Made by a program: the position numbers and the translations under genes | NCBI RefSeq assembly: GCF_900104175.1 | Contig: NZ_FNIX01000013.1 | Coordinates: 142,619 to 206,618, forward strand | DNA from: Lentzea jiangxiensis | GTDB lineage: Bacteria > Actinomycetota > Actinomycetes > Mycobacteriales > Pseudonocardiaceae | Direction: 5' to 3' | Length of the DNA: 64,000 nucleotides | Shown: piece by piece, positions 34,537 through 44,014 of the stretch | How the letters are laid out: each line of letters begins with the position of its first letter | How positions within the stretch are numbered: position 1 is the first letter of the stretch | The notes under the pieces: generated by a model | The model's input: only the letters and a program-made list of their open reading frames with translations | Database searches by the model: none | Told to the model about the DNA's origin: nothing

Positions 34537-36075
34537 TCAGTAGATCGCCTTGTGGGCGCCCTGGATCAGGGCCTTGTACAGCCCACCCGCCGCACCCCAC
34601 CGCGCCAGCGCCGCCCGGGCCGCGTTGGCCCCCGCGGCCCCGTGCACGCCGCCGCCCGGCCAGGCCGACGACCCGGTCAGGTACAGCCGGTCGAACGGCG
34701 TGTCCGCGCGGCCGAGCCCCGGCACCGGCCGGAAGACCAGCTGCTGGTGGATGGCCGCGGTGCCGCCGTTGACCGAGCCGATCTCGGCAGGGCCGAGCAC
34801 CGAGCGGCCGACGATGCGCGAGCGGAAACCCGGCGCGCGTTCCTCGATCACCAGCTCCAGGCGGTCCGCGCGGCGCTTCAGCCTCTCCGGCGACCAGTTC
34901 CCGCCCAGCGGCACGTGCGTGTAGGCCCAGGCGGCCTCGGTGCCGGCGGGGGAGCGGGTCGGGTCGCTCGTCGTCATCTGGCCCACGATCATGAACGGGT
35001 TGCGCGGCACCTTGCCGCACGCCAGTTCGTGGGCGGTGGTCGCGAGGCCGTTGACGTCGCCGCCGAGGTGCACGGTGCCCGCCTGCGAGGCTTCCGGGTT
35101 GCGCCACGGGATGGGACCCGACAGCGCCCAGTCCACCTTGATCGTGTCGCCGTCCCACTGGAACCGCGTGAGGTCCTCGGCGAGCTTCGGCGGCAGCGCG
35201 TCGGCGCCGATCAGGTCGAGGTAGAGCCGGGGCGCGGGCACGTCGGCCAGAACGGCTCGGCGTGCGCGCACAACGGAACCGTCTTCCAGACGCACACCTA
35301 CGGCGACACCGCGGGCGTGCAGCACCGAGGTGACACGGGCGCCCGTTTCGATGCGGCCGCCGAAACGGCGCACGAGGGACGCGGTCAGCTCGCCGGCGCC
35401 GCCGCGGGGGACGGGGTTGCCGACGTCCTGGGCGAGCATGGCGAGCAGCCACCCGAAGCCCGCGCCGCCGGCCTGGTCCGGGCCCAGGTCCGAGTGCATC
35501 GTGTTGCCCGCGAACAACACCCGTGCGCCCTCACCGGAGAAGAGCTCCTCGCCCAGACGGCGCACGGGCAGCGTCAGCAGCCGCGTCAGGCGCAGCGTGT
35601 CACCCAGGCCCAGCTTGCGCAGCAACGACATCCCGCCGCGCGCGGGCGGGAAGGGCCGCAGCAGGCTGTCCAGCACGCTGTCGCGGATCCGCTGCCACTG
35701 CGCGAACGTCGCCTGCCAGGCTTCGGCGTCCGAGCCGGCGAACGAGCCGACGGACTTGGCGGTGACTTCGACGTCGCGGGACAGGAGCGCGACACGGTCG
35801 TCCGGCAGCACGTGGGCGAGCACGGCGGGTGCGTGCTCCCACTGCACGTCGAGGTTCAACGCGCCGAGGACGGGCGAGCCGAGGCCGAGTGGGTAGAACG
35901 CGCTGTAGACGTCGTTCGTGAAGCCCGGTGCGGTGATCTCCGCGGACGTCACGGCACCACCGACCGTGTCGCGCTGCTCCAGCACGAGCACGTCCCAGCC
36001 CGCGTCCGCCAGCAGGGCCGCGGCGACCAGGCCGTTGGGGCCGGAGCCGATGACGACCGCATCCACCTCGTTCAC
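34537..36075 (-). CDS. Phytoene desaturase-like NAD(P)/FAD-dependent oxidoreductase
   Basis: The protein is 512 aa from GTG 36075. The Rossmann FAD motif is at the N-terminus: DAVVIGSGPNGLVAAALLADAGWDVLVLEQRDTVGG. The C-terminal FAD segment is LYLTGSSAWPGGGVHGAAGANAARAAL. This layout is that of CrtI-like amine-oxidase-superfamily proteins; they may desaturate or isomerise isoprenoids, but no carotenoid gene is nearby. Its GTG overlaps the stop of the epimerase gene by 4 bp, so the two are co-translated. Confidence 0.83.
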   Translation of the reverse strand: MNEVDAVVIGSGPNGLVAAALLADAGWDVLVLEQRDTVGGAVTSAEITAPGFTNDVYSAFYPLGLGSPVLGALNLDVQWEHAPAVLAHVLPDDRVALLSRDVEVTAKSVGSFAGSDAEAWQATFAQWQRIRDSVLDSLLRPFPPARGGMSLLRKLGLGDTLRLTRLLTLPVRRLGEELFSGEGARVLFAGNTMHSDLGPDQAGGAGFGWLLAMLAQDVGNPVPRGGAGELTASLVRRFGGRIETGARVTSVLHARGVAVGVRLEDGSVVRARRAVLADVPAPRLYLDLIGADALPPKLAEDLTRFQWDGDTIKVDWALSGPIPWRNPEASQAGTVHLGGDVNGLATTAHELACGKVPRNPFMIVGQMTTSDPTRSPAGTEAAWAYTHVPLGGNWSPERLKRRADRLELVIEERAPGFRSRIVGRSVLGPAEIGSVNGGTAAIHQQLVFRPVPGLGRADTPFDRLYLTGSSAWPGGGVHGAAGANAARAALARWGAAGGLYKALIQGAHKAIY

Positions 36076-36935
36076 GCACGCCCTCCCATTGCGTCGACGA
36101 CCTCGCGCAACACGTCACGCGCGTCGTGCTCAGGCCACCATTCCAGATCTTCGTGTGCTCGTGTGGTCCGCACTAGCGGAGCCTGATCGGCCATCCGGAC
36201 CCATTCCGGCGTCAGCGGTTGCAGCCCGAGACGGGCTGTCGCGCCCGCGAGCTTCTCGACCACCGGGTACGGCACCGGCAACCGGGCGGCGCCGACGCGG
36301 TCGGCGATCATCGGCGCGGTCAGCACCGGCTCGGCGGCGAGGTTGAAGGGGCCGAAAGCCTTGCGGCGCACGATCTCCACGATCGCGCGCGCCACGTCGT
36401 CGGCGTGCACGAGCTGCAGGCGCAGGTCGTTCCACAGCGGGATCGGCAGGTAGGGCAGCAGCTTCGGCGGGAGCAACGGGCTGAGCAGCCAGCGGCGGAT
36501 CTGCCGGGCCGCGGACGCCTGCCCGATGCCGCACGGCCGGATCACGCTGCACGGAAGCGGGTAGCGGCTGATCATCTCCTCCAGCCGCACCTTGTGCGCG
36601 CTGTAGGTGTTGCCGGCGATGCCCGTCAGCCGCCACGACTCGTCGACCCTCGACCAGCGCCGCGCCGGGCCGTACGCCGCTACCGAGGAGGCGAGGACCA
36701 GGTGGCCGACGTCTTCCTTCACGCACGCGGCCAGCACGTGTTCGCTGCCGTCGACGTTGGTCTCGCGATTCGTGGGTTTGATCGCCCACGCCAGGTGCAC
36801 GACTACGTCCGCGCCGCGGAACGCGTCGCGCAACGACGAGAGGGTGCGCACGTCGACACCGGCGTCCTCGAACTCCAGATGACGGCGAAGCGCCGTGCCG
36901 ACGTTGCCCGAGCCACCGGTGACGACGATTTTCAC
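36072..36935 (-). CDS. NAD-dependent epimerase/dehydratase (extended SDR)
   Basis: The protein is 287 aa. The N-terminal GxxGxxG is VVTGGSGNVGTALRRHL, followed by DVVVHLAW. Catalytic Ser/Tyr/Lys appear in LASSVAAYGPA and TYSAHKVRLEE (YxxxK). The substrate is unknown (nucleotide sugar or other). It is the first gene of a two-gene minus-strand operon with the FAD oxidoreductase; the 204 bp upstream are shared with the divergent ABC binding-protein gene. Confidence 0.85.
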   Translation of the reverse strand: MKIVVTGGSGNVGTALRRHLEFEDAGVDVRTLSSLRDAFRGADVVVHLAWAIKPTNRETNVDGSEHVLAACVKEDVGHLVLASSVAAYGPARRWSRVDESWRLTGIAGNTYSAHKVRLEEMISRYPLPCSVIRPCGIGQASAARQIRRWLLSPLLPPKLLPYLPIPLWNDLRLQLVHADDVARAIVEIVRRKAFGPFNLAAEPVLTAPMIADRVGAARLPVPYPVVEKLAGATARLGLQPLTPEWVRMADQAPLVRTTRAHEDLEWWPEHDARDVLREVVDAMGGRA

Positions 36936-37139
36936 CCTGCCGGGATACCCGCGATGTGCCCGATCACGCGTATCTCATTTCGTTCGGCACCGAAGAGCTA
37001 GCACACTCCGTAGTCGAACGGTAGGCGGATGAACCTTACGAGGCTGTGTTCCGTAGCACATAAGGGGCCATTGAATGAGGCTCCGCTCGATACTGAGCTA
37101 CCGCTTAGTACGCCCGATCATCCGGACAAGGACCTCTGC

Positions 37140-38378
37140 ATGCCCCTCCGCCGCGTACTGCCCACCGCCACCCTGGCGCTCGCTGTCCTCGTGGCCGGCT
37201 GCGGCGCGAAGGAAGGTGCGAAGGCCCAGGTCAAGACCGGGCCAGGCGTTACCGACGACACGATCTCGCTCGGCATCCTCACGGACATGACCGGGCCGTT
37301 CAAAGCCTCCGCGCTGACCCGCATGAAGGGCTACGACCTCTACCTGAAGCAGGTCAACGACCGCGGCGGCATCTGCGGCCGCAAGATCGAGCTCAAGCAG
37401 AAGGACCACGCGTACGACGTGCAGAAGGCGCTCGACGCCTACTTCGACCTCGAACCCCAGGTCTTGGGCTTGCTGGAGCTCGCGGGCACGCCGATGACCG
37501 CCGCGATCGAGCCCGACATCATGCAGACCCGCACGCTGACCGCCCCCGCCTCGTGGGCCGCGTCGCTGCTCGGCAACCCGCACATGATGATCGTCGGCAC
37601 GACCTACGACCTCGACGTCATCAACGGGCTCGACCACTACAAGCGCCGCGGTGTCATCAACGAGGGCGACACCGTCGGCCACATCTACGCCCAGGGCAGC
37701 TACGGCGACAACGCCGTGGAAGGCAGCCGGTTCGTCGGCACGCAGTGGAACATGAGGATCGCCGAGCAGCCGATCGGCGAGACCACGGCCGACCTCAGCC
37801 AGCAGATCGCCGCCCTGAAGGCCGCGGGCGCCAAGGCGGTCGTGCTGAGCACCACCCCCGCGCAGACCGCGGCCGCCGTCGGCGTCGCCGCCGCGCTGAA
37901 GTGGGAGGTGCCGTTCATGGTGAACGTGGTCGGCTTCGACACCGCGATCCTCGAGTCGCCCGTCGGCCCCGCCGTGGAGAAGCAGGTGTCCGTGGTGACG
38001 TCGGTGGCGCCGTTCACCGGCAGCCAGCCCGGCCCGCGCGAGGTGGCGGCGGCGTTCAACCAGTACTACCCCAACGACAAGCCCGCGATCTACGTCGACC
38101 ACGGCTACACGGTCGCGAAGGTGTTCCTCTCCGTCGTGGAGAAGGCCTGCAAGGAAGGCGACCTCACGCGCGACGGCGTGCTGAAGGCCTTCCAGGACAC
38201 CAACGGCCTGGAGACCCAGGGCCTGACCGGGCCGCTGCGGTACTCGCTGGTGGGCAGGCCCTCCGCCACGCAGTCCTACATCACCAAGGTCGACTCCAAG
38301 GCGCCCGGCGGTCTCACGACCGTGGAGGAGCTGTTCGAGTCGGAGCTCGTGAAGCTCAAGGGCACCCGCGCCAAGTAG
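37140..38378 (+). CDS. Branched-chain amino acid-type ABC transporter substrate-binding lipoprotein
   Basis: The protein is 412 aa from ATG 37140, chosen because it gives a lipoprotein signal with lipobox LVAGC (Cys at residue 21). The mature protein has the LivJ-type periplasmic-binding fold: DTISLGILTDMTGPFKASALTRMKGYDLYLKQVN near the N-terminus, then VGHIYAQGSYGDNAVEGSRF. It should be anchored on the outer face of the membrane. No permease or ATPase genes are adjacent, so it is an orphan that probably uses a transporter encoded elsewhere. A very strong terminator follows. Confidence 0.87.
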   Translation: MPLRRVLPTATLALAVLVAGCGAKEGAKAQVKTGPGVTDDTISLGILTDMTGPFKASALTRMKGYDLYLKQVNDRGGICGRKIELKQKDHAYDVQKALDAYFDLEPQVLGLLELAGTPMTAAIEPDIMQTRTLTAPASWAASLLGNPHMMIVGTTYDLDVINGLDHYKRRGVINEGDTVGHIYAQGSYGDNAVEGSRFVGTQWNMRIAEQPIGETTADLSQQIAALKAAGAKAVVLSTTPAQTAAAVGVAAALKWEVPFMVNVVGFDTAILESPVGPAVEKQVSVVTSVAPFTGSQPGPREVAAAFNQYYPNDKPAIYVDHGYTVAKVFLSVVEKACKEGDLTRDGVLKAFQDTNGLETQGLTGPLRYSLVGRPSATQSYITKVDSKAPGGLTTVEELFESELVKLKGTRAK

Positions 38379-38384
38379 ACGCCG

Positions 38385-38433
38385 AACGGGGAACGGGCCC
38401 TTCCCGCACACCGGGAGGGGCCCGTTCCCCGTT
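38385..38433. terminator. Strong bidirectional hairpin terminator
   Basis: A 16-bp perfect stem (AACGGGGAACGGGCCC with GGGCCCGTTCCCCGTT) is extended by an inner CCCG/CGGG pair and a short CACAC loop, spanning 49 bp. It sits 7 bp after the binding-protein stop and 4 bp before the stop of the convergent tex gene, so it serves both. Confidence 0.88.
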
Positions 38434-38436
38434 GTC

Positions 38437-40758
38437 CTACTTGCCGAAACCGGCCTTGCGGAGCGCGTCCGCCATCGACCCGCTCGCCGGCGCCGGCGAG
38501 GTGCGCTGAGCACCGCCGCGCTGCTGACCGCCGCGCTGCTGCGGACGGCCACCGCGGTCACGGCCACCGCCGCCCTGCTTCGGGCCGGGCTTGCCCGGCT
38601 CGTCGGTCAGCCGCAGCGTCAGGCCGATCCGCTTGCGGGCCTCGTCGACCTCCAGCACCTTCACCCGCACCACGTCACCGGACTTCACGACGTCGCGCGG
38701 GTCCTTCACGTAGTTGTCGGACAGGGCGGAGATGTGCACGAGACCGTCCTGGTGCACGCCGATGTCGACGAACGCCCCGAACGCGGCCACGTTCGTCACG
38801 ACGCCCTCCAGCACCATGCCGGGCTTGAGGTCGGCGATCTTCTCGACGCCGTCCGCGAAGGTCGCCGTCTTGAACGCCGGGCGCGGGTCGCGGCCCGGCT
38901 TCTCCAGCTCGCGCAGGATGTCCGTGACGGTCGGCAGACCGAACTTCTCGTCCACGAACTGCTCCGGGCGCAGCTTCGTCAGCACCGCGGTGTTGCCGAT
39001 GAGCTCGGTGCCCGCGGCGCTCTGCATCTTCCGCACGACCGGGTACGCCTCGGGGTGCACCGAGGAGGCGTCGAGGGGCTCGTCGCCGCCGCGGATCTTG
39101 AGGAAGCCCGCGCACTGCTCGAACGCCTTCGGGCCGAGCCGCGCCACGTTCTTCAGCGCCGCCCGCGTCCGGAACGGGCCGTTCTGGTCCCGGTGCAGCA
39201 CGATGTTCTCCGCCAGACCGGCGGTGATGCCGGAGACGCGGGTCAGCAGCGGCACGGACGCCGTGTTGAGGTCGACGCCGACCGCGTTCACGCAGTCCTC
39301 GACCACCGCGTCGAGGGACCGCGACAGCTTCGACTCGGCCAGGTCGTGCTGGTACTGGCCGACGCCGATCGACTTCGGGTCGATCTTCACGAGCTCGGCG
39401 AGCGGGTCCTGCAGGCGGCGCGCGATCGAGACGGCGCCGCGGATCGACACGTCGAGGTCCGGCAGCTCCGACGAGGCGTAGGCCGACGCCGAGTAGACCG
39501 ACGCGCCCGCCTCGGACACCACGATCTTGGTGAGGCCGAGCTCGGGGTGGCGCTTGATCAGGTCGGCGGCGAGCTTGTCGGTCTCGCGGGAGGCCGTGCC
39601 GTTGCCGATCGCGATCAGGTCGACGTTGTGCTGCTTGGCCCAGGCCGCGAGCTTCGCGATCGACTCGTCCCAGCGGTTCGCGGGCACGTGCGGCTGGATC
39701 ACGCCGTGCGCGACGACCTTGCCGGTGGCGTCGACGACGGCGACCTTCACGCCGGTGCGGTAGCCGGGGTCGAGGCCCATCGTGGCGCGCGTGCCGGCCG
39801 GGGCGGCCAGCAGCAGGTCGCGCAGGTTCGAGGCGAACACCCTGACGGCCTCGTCCTCGGCGAAGCTCCGCAGCCGGCCGCGCAGGTCGATGCCGAGGTG
39901 CACGAGGATGCGGGTCCGCCACGCCCAGCGGACGGTGTCGGTGAGCCACTTGTCCCCGGGGCGGCCGCGGTCGTCGATGCCGAAGCGGGCGGCGATGCGC
40001 ACCTCGAACGACGACGGGCCCTCCTCCACGGGCTCCTCCGGCTCCAGGACGAGGTCGAGGACCTCCTCCTTCTCGCCGCGGAACAGCGCGAGGATGCGGT
40101 GCGACGGGAGCTTCGCGAACGGCTCGTCGAACTCGAAGTAGTCGGCGAACTTGGCGCCCTCGGTCTCCTTGCCCTCGCGGACCTTGGAGACGACGCGGCC
40201 GCGCGTCCACATCTGCTCGCGCAACTCGCCGATCAGGTCGCCGTCCTCGCCGAACCGCTCGACCAGGATGGCCCGCGCGCCCTGCAGGGCGGCCGCCGCG
40301 TCGGCGACCTCCTTGGCCGGGTCGACGAACTTGGCGGCTTCTTCCTGCGGGTGGAGGGTCGGATCACCCAGGAGGGCGTCGGCCAGCGGCTCCAGGCCCG
40401 CTTCCTTCGCGATCTGGGCCTTCGTGCGGCGCTTCTGCTTGTACGGCAGGTAGAGGTCCTCGAGCCGCGCCTTCGAGTCGGCGGCGAGGATCTGCGCTTC
40501 GAGGGCGTCGTCCAGCTTGCCCTGCTCGCGGATCGAGTTGAGGACGGCCGCCCGGCGCTCCTCCAGTTCGCGCAGGTAGCCGAGGCGTTCCTCGAGCGTG
40601 CGCAGCTGGGCGTCGTCTAGACCGCCGGTCGCCTCCTTGCGGTAGCGGGCGACGAACGGGACGGTCGCGCCACCGTCGAGCAGTTCGACAGCAGAGCCGA
40701 CCTGGCCTGCGGCCACGCCGAGCTCGTCAGCGATCTTCTGGTGGATGAGCGTTGTCAC
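38437..40758 (-). CDS. tex: Tex family RNA-binding transcription accessory protein
   Basis: The protein is 773 aa, starting at GTG 40758 (VTTLIHQKIADELG), the usual Tex length. The N-terminal Tex region has VPFVARYRKEATGGLDDAQLRTLEERLGYLRELEERR; the YqgF/RNase H-like part has TMGLDPGYRTGVKVAVVD. HhH motifs follow (NTASVPLLTRVSGITAGLAENIV), then an S1 domain LKPGMVLEGVVTNVAAFGAFVDIGVHQDGLVHIS. The tail is basic and rich in Gly, Arg and Gln (GGRPQQRGGQQRGG), as in other RNA-binding proteins. It acts on nucleic acid in transcription; the precise role is unsettled. Confidence 0.94.
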   Translation of the reverse strand: MTTLIHQKIADELGVAAGQVGSAVELLDGGATVPFVARYRKEATGGLDDAQLRTLEERLGYLRELEERRAAVLNSIREQGKLDDALEAQILAADSKARLEDLYLPYKQKRRTKAQIAKEAGLEPLADALLGDPTLHPQEEAAKFVDPAKEVADAAAALQGARAILVERFGEDGDLIGELREQMWTRGRVVSKVREGKETEGAKFADYFEFDEPFAKLPSHRILALFRGEKEEVLDLVLEPEEPVEEGPSSFEVRIAARFGIDDRGRPGDKWLTDTVRWAWRTRILVHLGIDLRGRLRSFAEDEAVRVFASNLRDLLLAAPAGTRATMGLDPGYRTGVKVAVVDATGKVVAHGVIQPHVPANRWDESIAKLAAWAKQHNVDLIAIGNGTASRETDKLAADLIKRHPELGLTKIVVSEAGASVYSASAYASSELPDLDVSIRGAVSIARRLQDPLAELVKIDPKSIGVGQYQHDLAESKLSRSLDAVVEDCVNAVGVDLNTASVPLLTRVSGITAGLAENIVLHRDQNGPFRTRAALKNVARLGPKAFEQCAGFLKIRGGDEPLDASSVHPEAYPVVRKMQSAAGTELIGNTAVLTKLRPEQFVDEKFGLPTVTDILRELEKPGRDPRPAFKTATFADGVEKIADLKPGMVLEGVVTNVAAFGAFVDIGVHQDGLVHISALSDNYVKDPRDVVKSGDVVRVKVLEVDEARKRIGLTLRLTDEPGKPGPKQGGGGRDRGGRPQQRGGQQRGGAQRTSPAPASGSMADALRKAGFGK

Positions 40759-40807
40759 AGCGCGCCATTCTGCCCGCTGCCCGATCCGACGTGGCACGGT
40801 GTCCTTC

Positions 40808-41905
40808 ATGACCATCGCCGCGGTCGTCCCATCACTGCTGTCGGGCCTCGAAGTTCCTGGCGCCGACAACACGCTCGGCCTGCCACCGGCCCGGCGTGTC
40901 GTCCTGCTGCTCGTCGACGGTCTCGGCCACGAGCTGTTGCGCACGCACGCAGCGCACGCGCCGTTCCTCTCCTCGCTGACCGACCGGTCGATCGACGCCG
41001 GGTTCCCGTCGTCCACCGCCACCAGCCTCGCCTCGGTCGGCACCGGGCTGCTCTCGGGCGAGCACGGCATCGTCGGCTACACGTTCGCGGTCGGCGAGGA
41101 GGTGCTCAACTCGCTGACCTGGTCCCGCGCCGGGGACCACCGCCACGACCTGCGCAAGGCGCTCGTGCCCGAGGTCGTCCAGCCGCACCCGACCGTGTTC
41201 GAACGCGCCGCGGCGGCAGGGGTGGCGGTGAGCACGGTCGCGCCGCTCGCCCACCGCGGCAGCGGCTTGACGCGGGCCGTGCTGCGCGGGTCGTGGTTCC
41301 GCGGCGTGGCCGGGTTCGGCGACCTCGCGCTGGGAGCGGTCGCGGCGGTCGGGCAGGACCGCTCGTTCTGCTACGCCTACCACCCCGACCTGGACACGAT
41401 CGGGCACTTCTACGGGCCCGGGTCGCCGGAGTGGGTGATGCAGCTGGAGTTCGTCGACGCGCTGGCGTCGCGAATCGCGTCGCGCCTTCCCGCCGGTTCG
41501 CTGTTCGTCGTCACGGCGGACCACGGCATGATCACCGCGGGGGAGCGGATCGACTTCGACACGGAACCGCTGCTGTGGCAGGGAGTGCGCGTGATCGCCG
41601 GAGAACCGCGGGTGCGCTACCTGCACACCGAGACCGCCGAGGTGCTGCCGGTGTGGCGGGAGTTCCTCGGTGACAGGGCGGACGTGCTGACGCGCGAGGA
41701 CGCGGTGGAGGCGGGGTGGTTCGGCCCGGTCAGCCCGCTCGCGGCCGACCGCATCGGGGACGTCGTCGTGGCCATGAAGGGCACCGCGGTGCTGCTGCGG
41801 GGCCAGGCCGAGCCGAGCTGGAACGGCCTGAGGGGGTTCCACGGGGCGCGGACCAAGGCGGAGATGGCAATCCCACTTCTGGTCCACTCAGTACCTTCAG
41901 TGTAG
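40808..41905 (+). CDS. Alkaline phosphatase-superfamily (nucleotide pyrophosphatase-like) hydrolase
   Basis: The protein is 365 aa from ATG 40808; the frame is open back to 40745, but that would overlap tex. Metal-site motifs are LLLVDGLGHELL (Asp), FPSSTATSLAS (nucleophile Thr), YHPDLDTIGHFYGP and VTADHGMI. This is the pattern of type I phosphodiesterase/nucleotide pyrophosphatases. There is no signal peptide, so it is cytoplasmic. The substrate is unknown. It is divergent from tex, with only 49 bp between starts. Confidence 0.87.
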   Translation: MTIAAVVPSLLSGLEVPGADNTLGLPPARRVVLLLVDGLGHELLRTHAAHAPFLSSLTDRSIDAGFPSSTATSLASVGTGLLSGEHGIVGYTFAVGEEVLNSLTWSRAGDHRHDLRKALVPEVVQPHPTVFERAAAAGVAVSTVAPLAHRGSGLTRAVLRGSWFRGVAGFGDLALGAVAAVGQDRSFCYAYHPDLDTIGHFYGPGSPEWVMQLEFVDALASRIASRLPAGSLFVVTADHGMITAGERIDFDTEPLLWQGVRVIAGEPRVRYLHTETAEVLPVWREFLGDRADVLTREDAVEAGWFGPVSPLAADRIGDVVVAMKGTAVLLRGQAEPSWNGLRGFHGARTKAEMAIPLLVHSVPSV

Positions 41906-41950
41906 ACCGAAACAAGTCCTTCGCGCTGGTCAGCTCTAGGATCACCGGAC

Positions 41951-42811
41951 GTGACGATCGAACTTCCAGGACCGGTCGCCTTCGTGCTCGGCGGCGGGGG
42001 AAGCCTCGGCGCCGGCCAGGTCGGCATGCTGCGCGCGTTGCGCGAGCACGGGGTGACGCCCGACCTGGTCGTCGGCACGTCGGTCGGGTCGGTCAACGGC
42101 TCGTTGCTGGCCCTCGACCCGGACAAGGCCGCGGAACGGCTGGCGGTGCTGTGGCAGGGCATGACGCGGCAGCGGGTGTTCCCCGGCGGGCCGATCGCGC
42201 AGCTGAGGTCGTTGCGCACCAACAAGACCTACCTCTTCCCGAACACCGGCCTGGCGCACGTGCTGGCCGGGGGGCTCGACGGGGTGACGTCGTTCGGCGA
42301 GCTGGTGCTGCCCTTCGGCGCGGTGTCGGTGGACTGCGTCACCGGTGAGGCCGTGAACATCACCGAGGGCGAGCTGGTCCCCGCGATCCTCGCCAGCGCG
42401 GCCATCCCGGGCGTCTACCCGCCCGTGCGCATCGGGGAGCGCGTGCTCTACGACGGTGGCGTGCTGGCGAACGTGCCGATCCGGCAGGCGCTCGCGATGG
42501 GTGCGAAGTCGTTGGTGGTGCTGGACTGCGCGTTCCCCGGCCACCTGCCGACCGTGCCGGCGACGCTCGCCGAGACGCTGCTCTTCTGGGCGACGCTGGG
42601 AATGCGCAACCAGGCCGTGCTGGAGGTCGAGCTGGCCTCGCGGCAGGCGCCGGTGCTGTACCTGCCGGGCCCGCCCGTGCAGGCCGTGACGCCGCTGGAC
42701 TTCTCGCACACGGCGGAGCTGGTCGAAGCCTCCTACGAGGCCTCGGCCGCGTTCCTCACGTCGCTGGAGATCGCCGGCGCCGGGTTGTACGGCCACCCGT
42801 CCCACGGGTAG
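41951..42811 (+). CDS. Patatin-like phospholipase
   Basis: The protein is 286 aa from GTG 41951 with all patatin signatures: oxyanion loop GGGGSLGAGQVGML, nucleophile elbow VVGTSVGSVNG and catalytic Asp in LYDGGVLANVP. It is a Ser-Asp dyad lipid acyl hydrolase, probably cytoplasmic or membrane-peripheral. The C-terminal part TPLDFSHTAELVEASYEAS is typical of actinobacterial members. The neighbours do not reveal its lipid. Confidence 0.9.
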   Translation: MTIELPGPVAFVLGGGGSLGAGQVGMLRALREHGVTPDLVVGTSVGSVNGSLLALDPDKAAERLAVLWQGMTRQRVFPGGPIAQLRSLRTNKTYLFPNTGLAHVLAGGLDGVTSFGELVLPFGAVSVDCVTGEAVNITEGELVPAILASAAIPGVYPPVRIGERVLYDGGVLANVPIRQALAMGAKSLVVLDCAFPGHLPTVPATLAETLLFWATLGMRNQAVLEVELASRQAPVLYLPGPPVQAVTPLDFSHTAELVEASYEASAAFLTSLEIAGAGLYGHPSHG

Positions 42812-42889
42812 CGCGCCGCTGCTCGGTCGCGGTGCGAACCGGGTGGTGAGCGCGGGAAACCGAACCGCCCTCCCCGCCGTCCAAGGCAC

Positions 42890-43306
42890 ATGCGCACCAC
42901 GATGGCCGTCCTGCTCCTGCTGACCGCGGCGGCCGCGTGCACCGGGCCCGCCGAACCCGCGACCAGCGGCTTCGTGAAACTGGGCGCGCTGCGCGGGAAG
43001 CCACCCGAGGCGGCGGAGCTGACCGGCGACGTCGGCGACTCGACGTACCGGGCGTTGAGGCGGGTCTCCGCCGGGGACAACGAGCAGGCCCGCGAGCTGC
43101 TGACCCGCCCGCGGGCCGGCGGCACCAGGACCTTCGCGTTCGTCGAGCCCGGCTGCGTGGAGACCGGCGCGGTGCCGGTGGTGACGGGCGACGTGCTCGA
43201 CGTCCGGCTCACCGGCGGCGCGAACACGGCCTGCGCGCAGGCCAGCTACTTCCTGGTGACCGTCACCGCCGAGGACCCGGACAACCGGCTGCGTTTGCGG
43301 GCGTAG
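42890..43306 (+). CDS. Small putative lipoprotein of unknown function
   Basis: The protein is 138 aa with an N-terminal signal MRTTMAVLLLLTAAAACTG and a lipobox at AAAC (Cys17), so it is probably lipid-anchored on the outside of the membrane. The mature domain is short and probably beta-rich (RTFAFVEPGCVETGAVPVVTGDVLDVRLTGG) with two further Cys that could pair. No known domain is recognised. It precedes the sigma factor gene by 132 bp and may belong to its regulon (inference). Confidence 0.6.
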   Translation: MRTTMAVLLLLTAAAACTGPAEPATSGFVKLGALRGKPPEAAELTGDVGDSTYRALRRVSAGDNEQARELLTRPRAGGTRTFAFVEPGCVETGAVPVVTGDVLDVRLTGGANTACAQASYFLVTVTAEDPDNRLRLRA

Positions 43307-43438
43307 CGCGGTGCTCGGTCAGAGCCTTTCCGCCTCCGGCAACCGAGGTGGACCCTCCACATGGGACAGTGGCGGGTGCCGGTGGTGCCGGCGTGGAACC
43401 GGTGCCAACACGAGCCGGGCGGGCGGACACGAACAGGT

Positions 43439-44014
43439 ATGACGAGCGAAGACCCGGACGACCGCGAGTTGTGGTCGCGGGCCGCCGGGGGTAGTGCGCA
43501 CGCCTTCGGAGTGCTGTTCGACCGGCACGCCAAGGCGGTCTACAACCACTGCTTCCGGTTGACCGCGTCCTGGGCCGAGGCCGAGGACCACCTGCAGGCG
43601 ACGTTCCTGCTGGCCTGGCGCAAGAGGGCGGACGTGCGGCTGGAGCGCGACTCGGCCCTGCCGTGGCTGCTCGCGGTGGCGACGAACGTGGTGCGCAACG
43701 GCCAGCGGTCGCTCGGCAGGCGGCTGCGCAACCTGCGGCGCGTAGGCGAGGAGCCGCCGGTGCCCGACCACGCGGACCTGGTGGCGGAGCGGCTGGACGA
43801 CCAGCGGCGGATGAAGGAGGTGCTCGCCGCCGTGGCGGAGCTGCCGCGCAACGAACGCGAGGCGCTCGCGCTGTGCGTGTGGTCCGGGGTGTCGTACGCG
43901 GACGCGGCGGCTGTCCTCGGCATCACCGAGAGCAGCGTGCGGGCGCGGGTCAGCAAGGCCAAGTCGAAGCTCCAGCAGCACCGCGAGCTCGTGCACACCG
44001 GGGAGGACCGATGA
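43439..44014 (+). CDS. ECF-type RNA polymerase sigma factor
   Basis: The protein is 191 aa from ATG 43439. Region 2 is FGVLFDRHAKAVYNHCFRLTASWAEAEDHLQATFLLAWRKR and region 4 is ELPRNEREALALCVWSGVSYADAAAVLGITESSVRARVSKAKSKL, the full ECF set. The stop overlaps the start of a membrane protein gene (ATGA) in the position where an anti-sigma factor is usual. The target genes are unknown; no ECF promoter motif could be assigned with confidence. Confidence 0.92.
   Translation: MTSEDPDDRELWSRAAGGSAHAFGVLFDRHAKAVYNHCFRLTASWAEAEDHLQATFLLAWRKRADVRLERDSALPWLLAVATNVVRNGQRSLGRRLRNLRRVGEEPPVPDHADLVAERLDDQRRMKEVLAAVAELPRNEREALALCVWSGVSYADAAAVLGITESSVRARVSKAKSKLQQHRELVHTGEDR

Noticed and set aside
34537..36935. 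Carotenoid biosynthesis locus
   Set aside because: Only a CrtI-like oxidoreductase and an epimerase are present; crtB, crtE and cyclase genes are absent.
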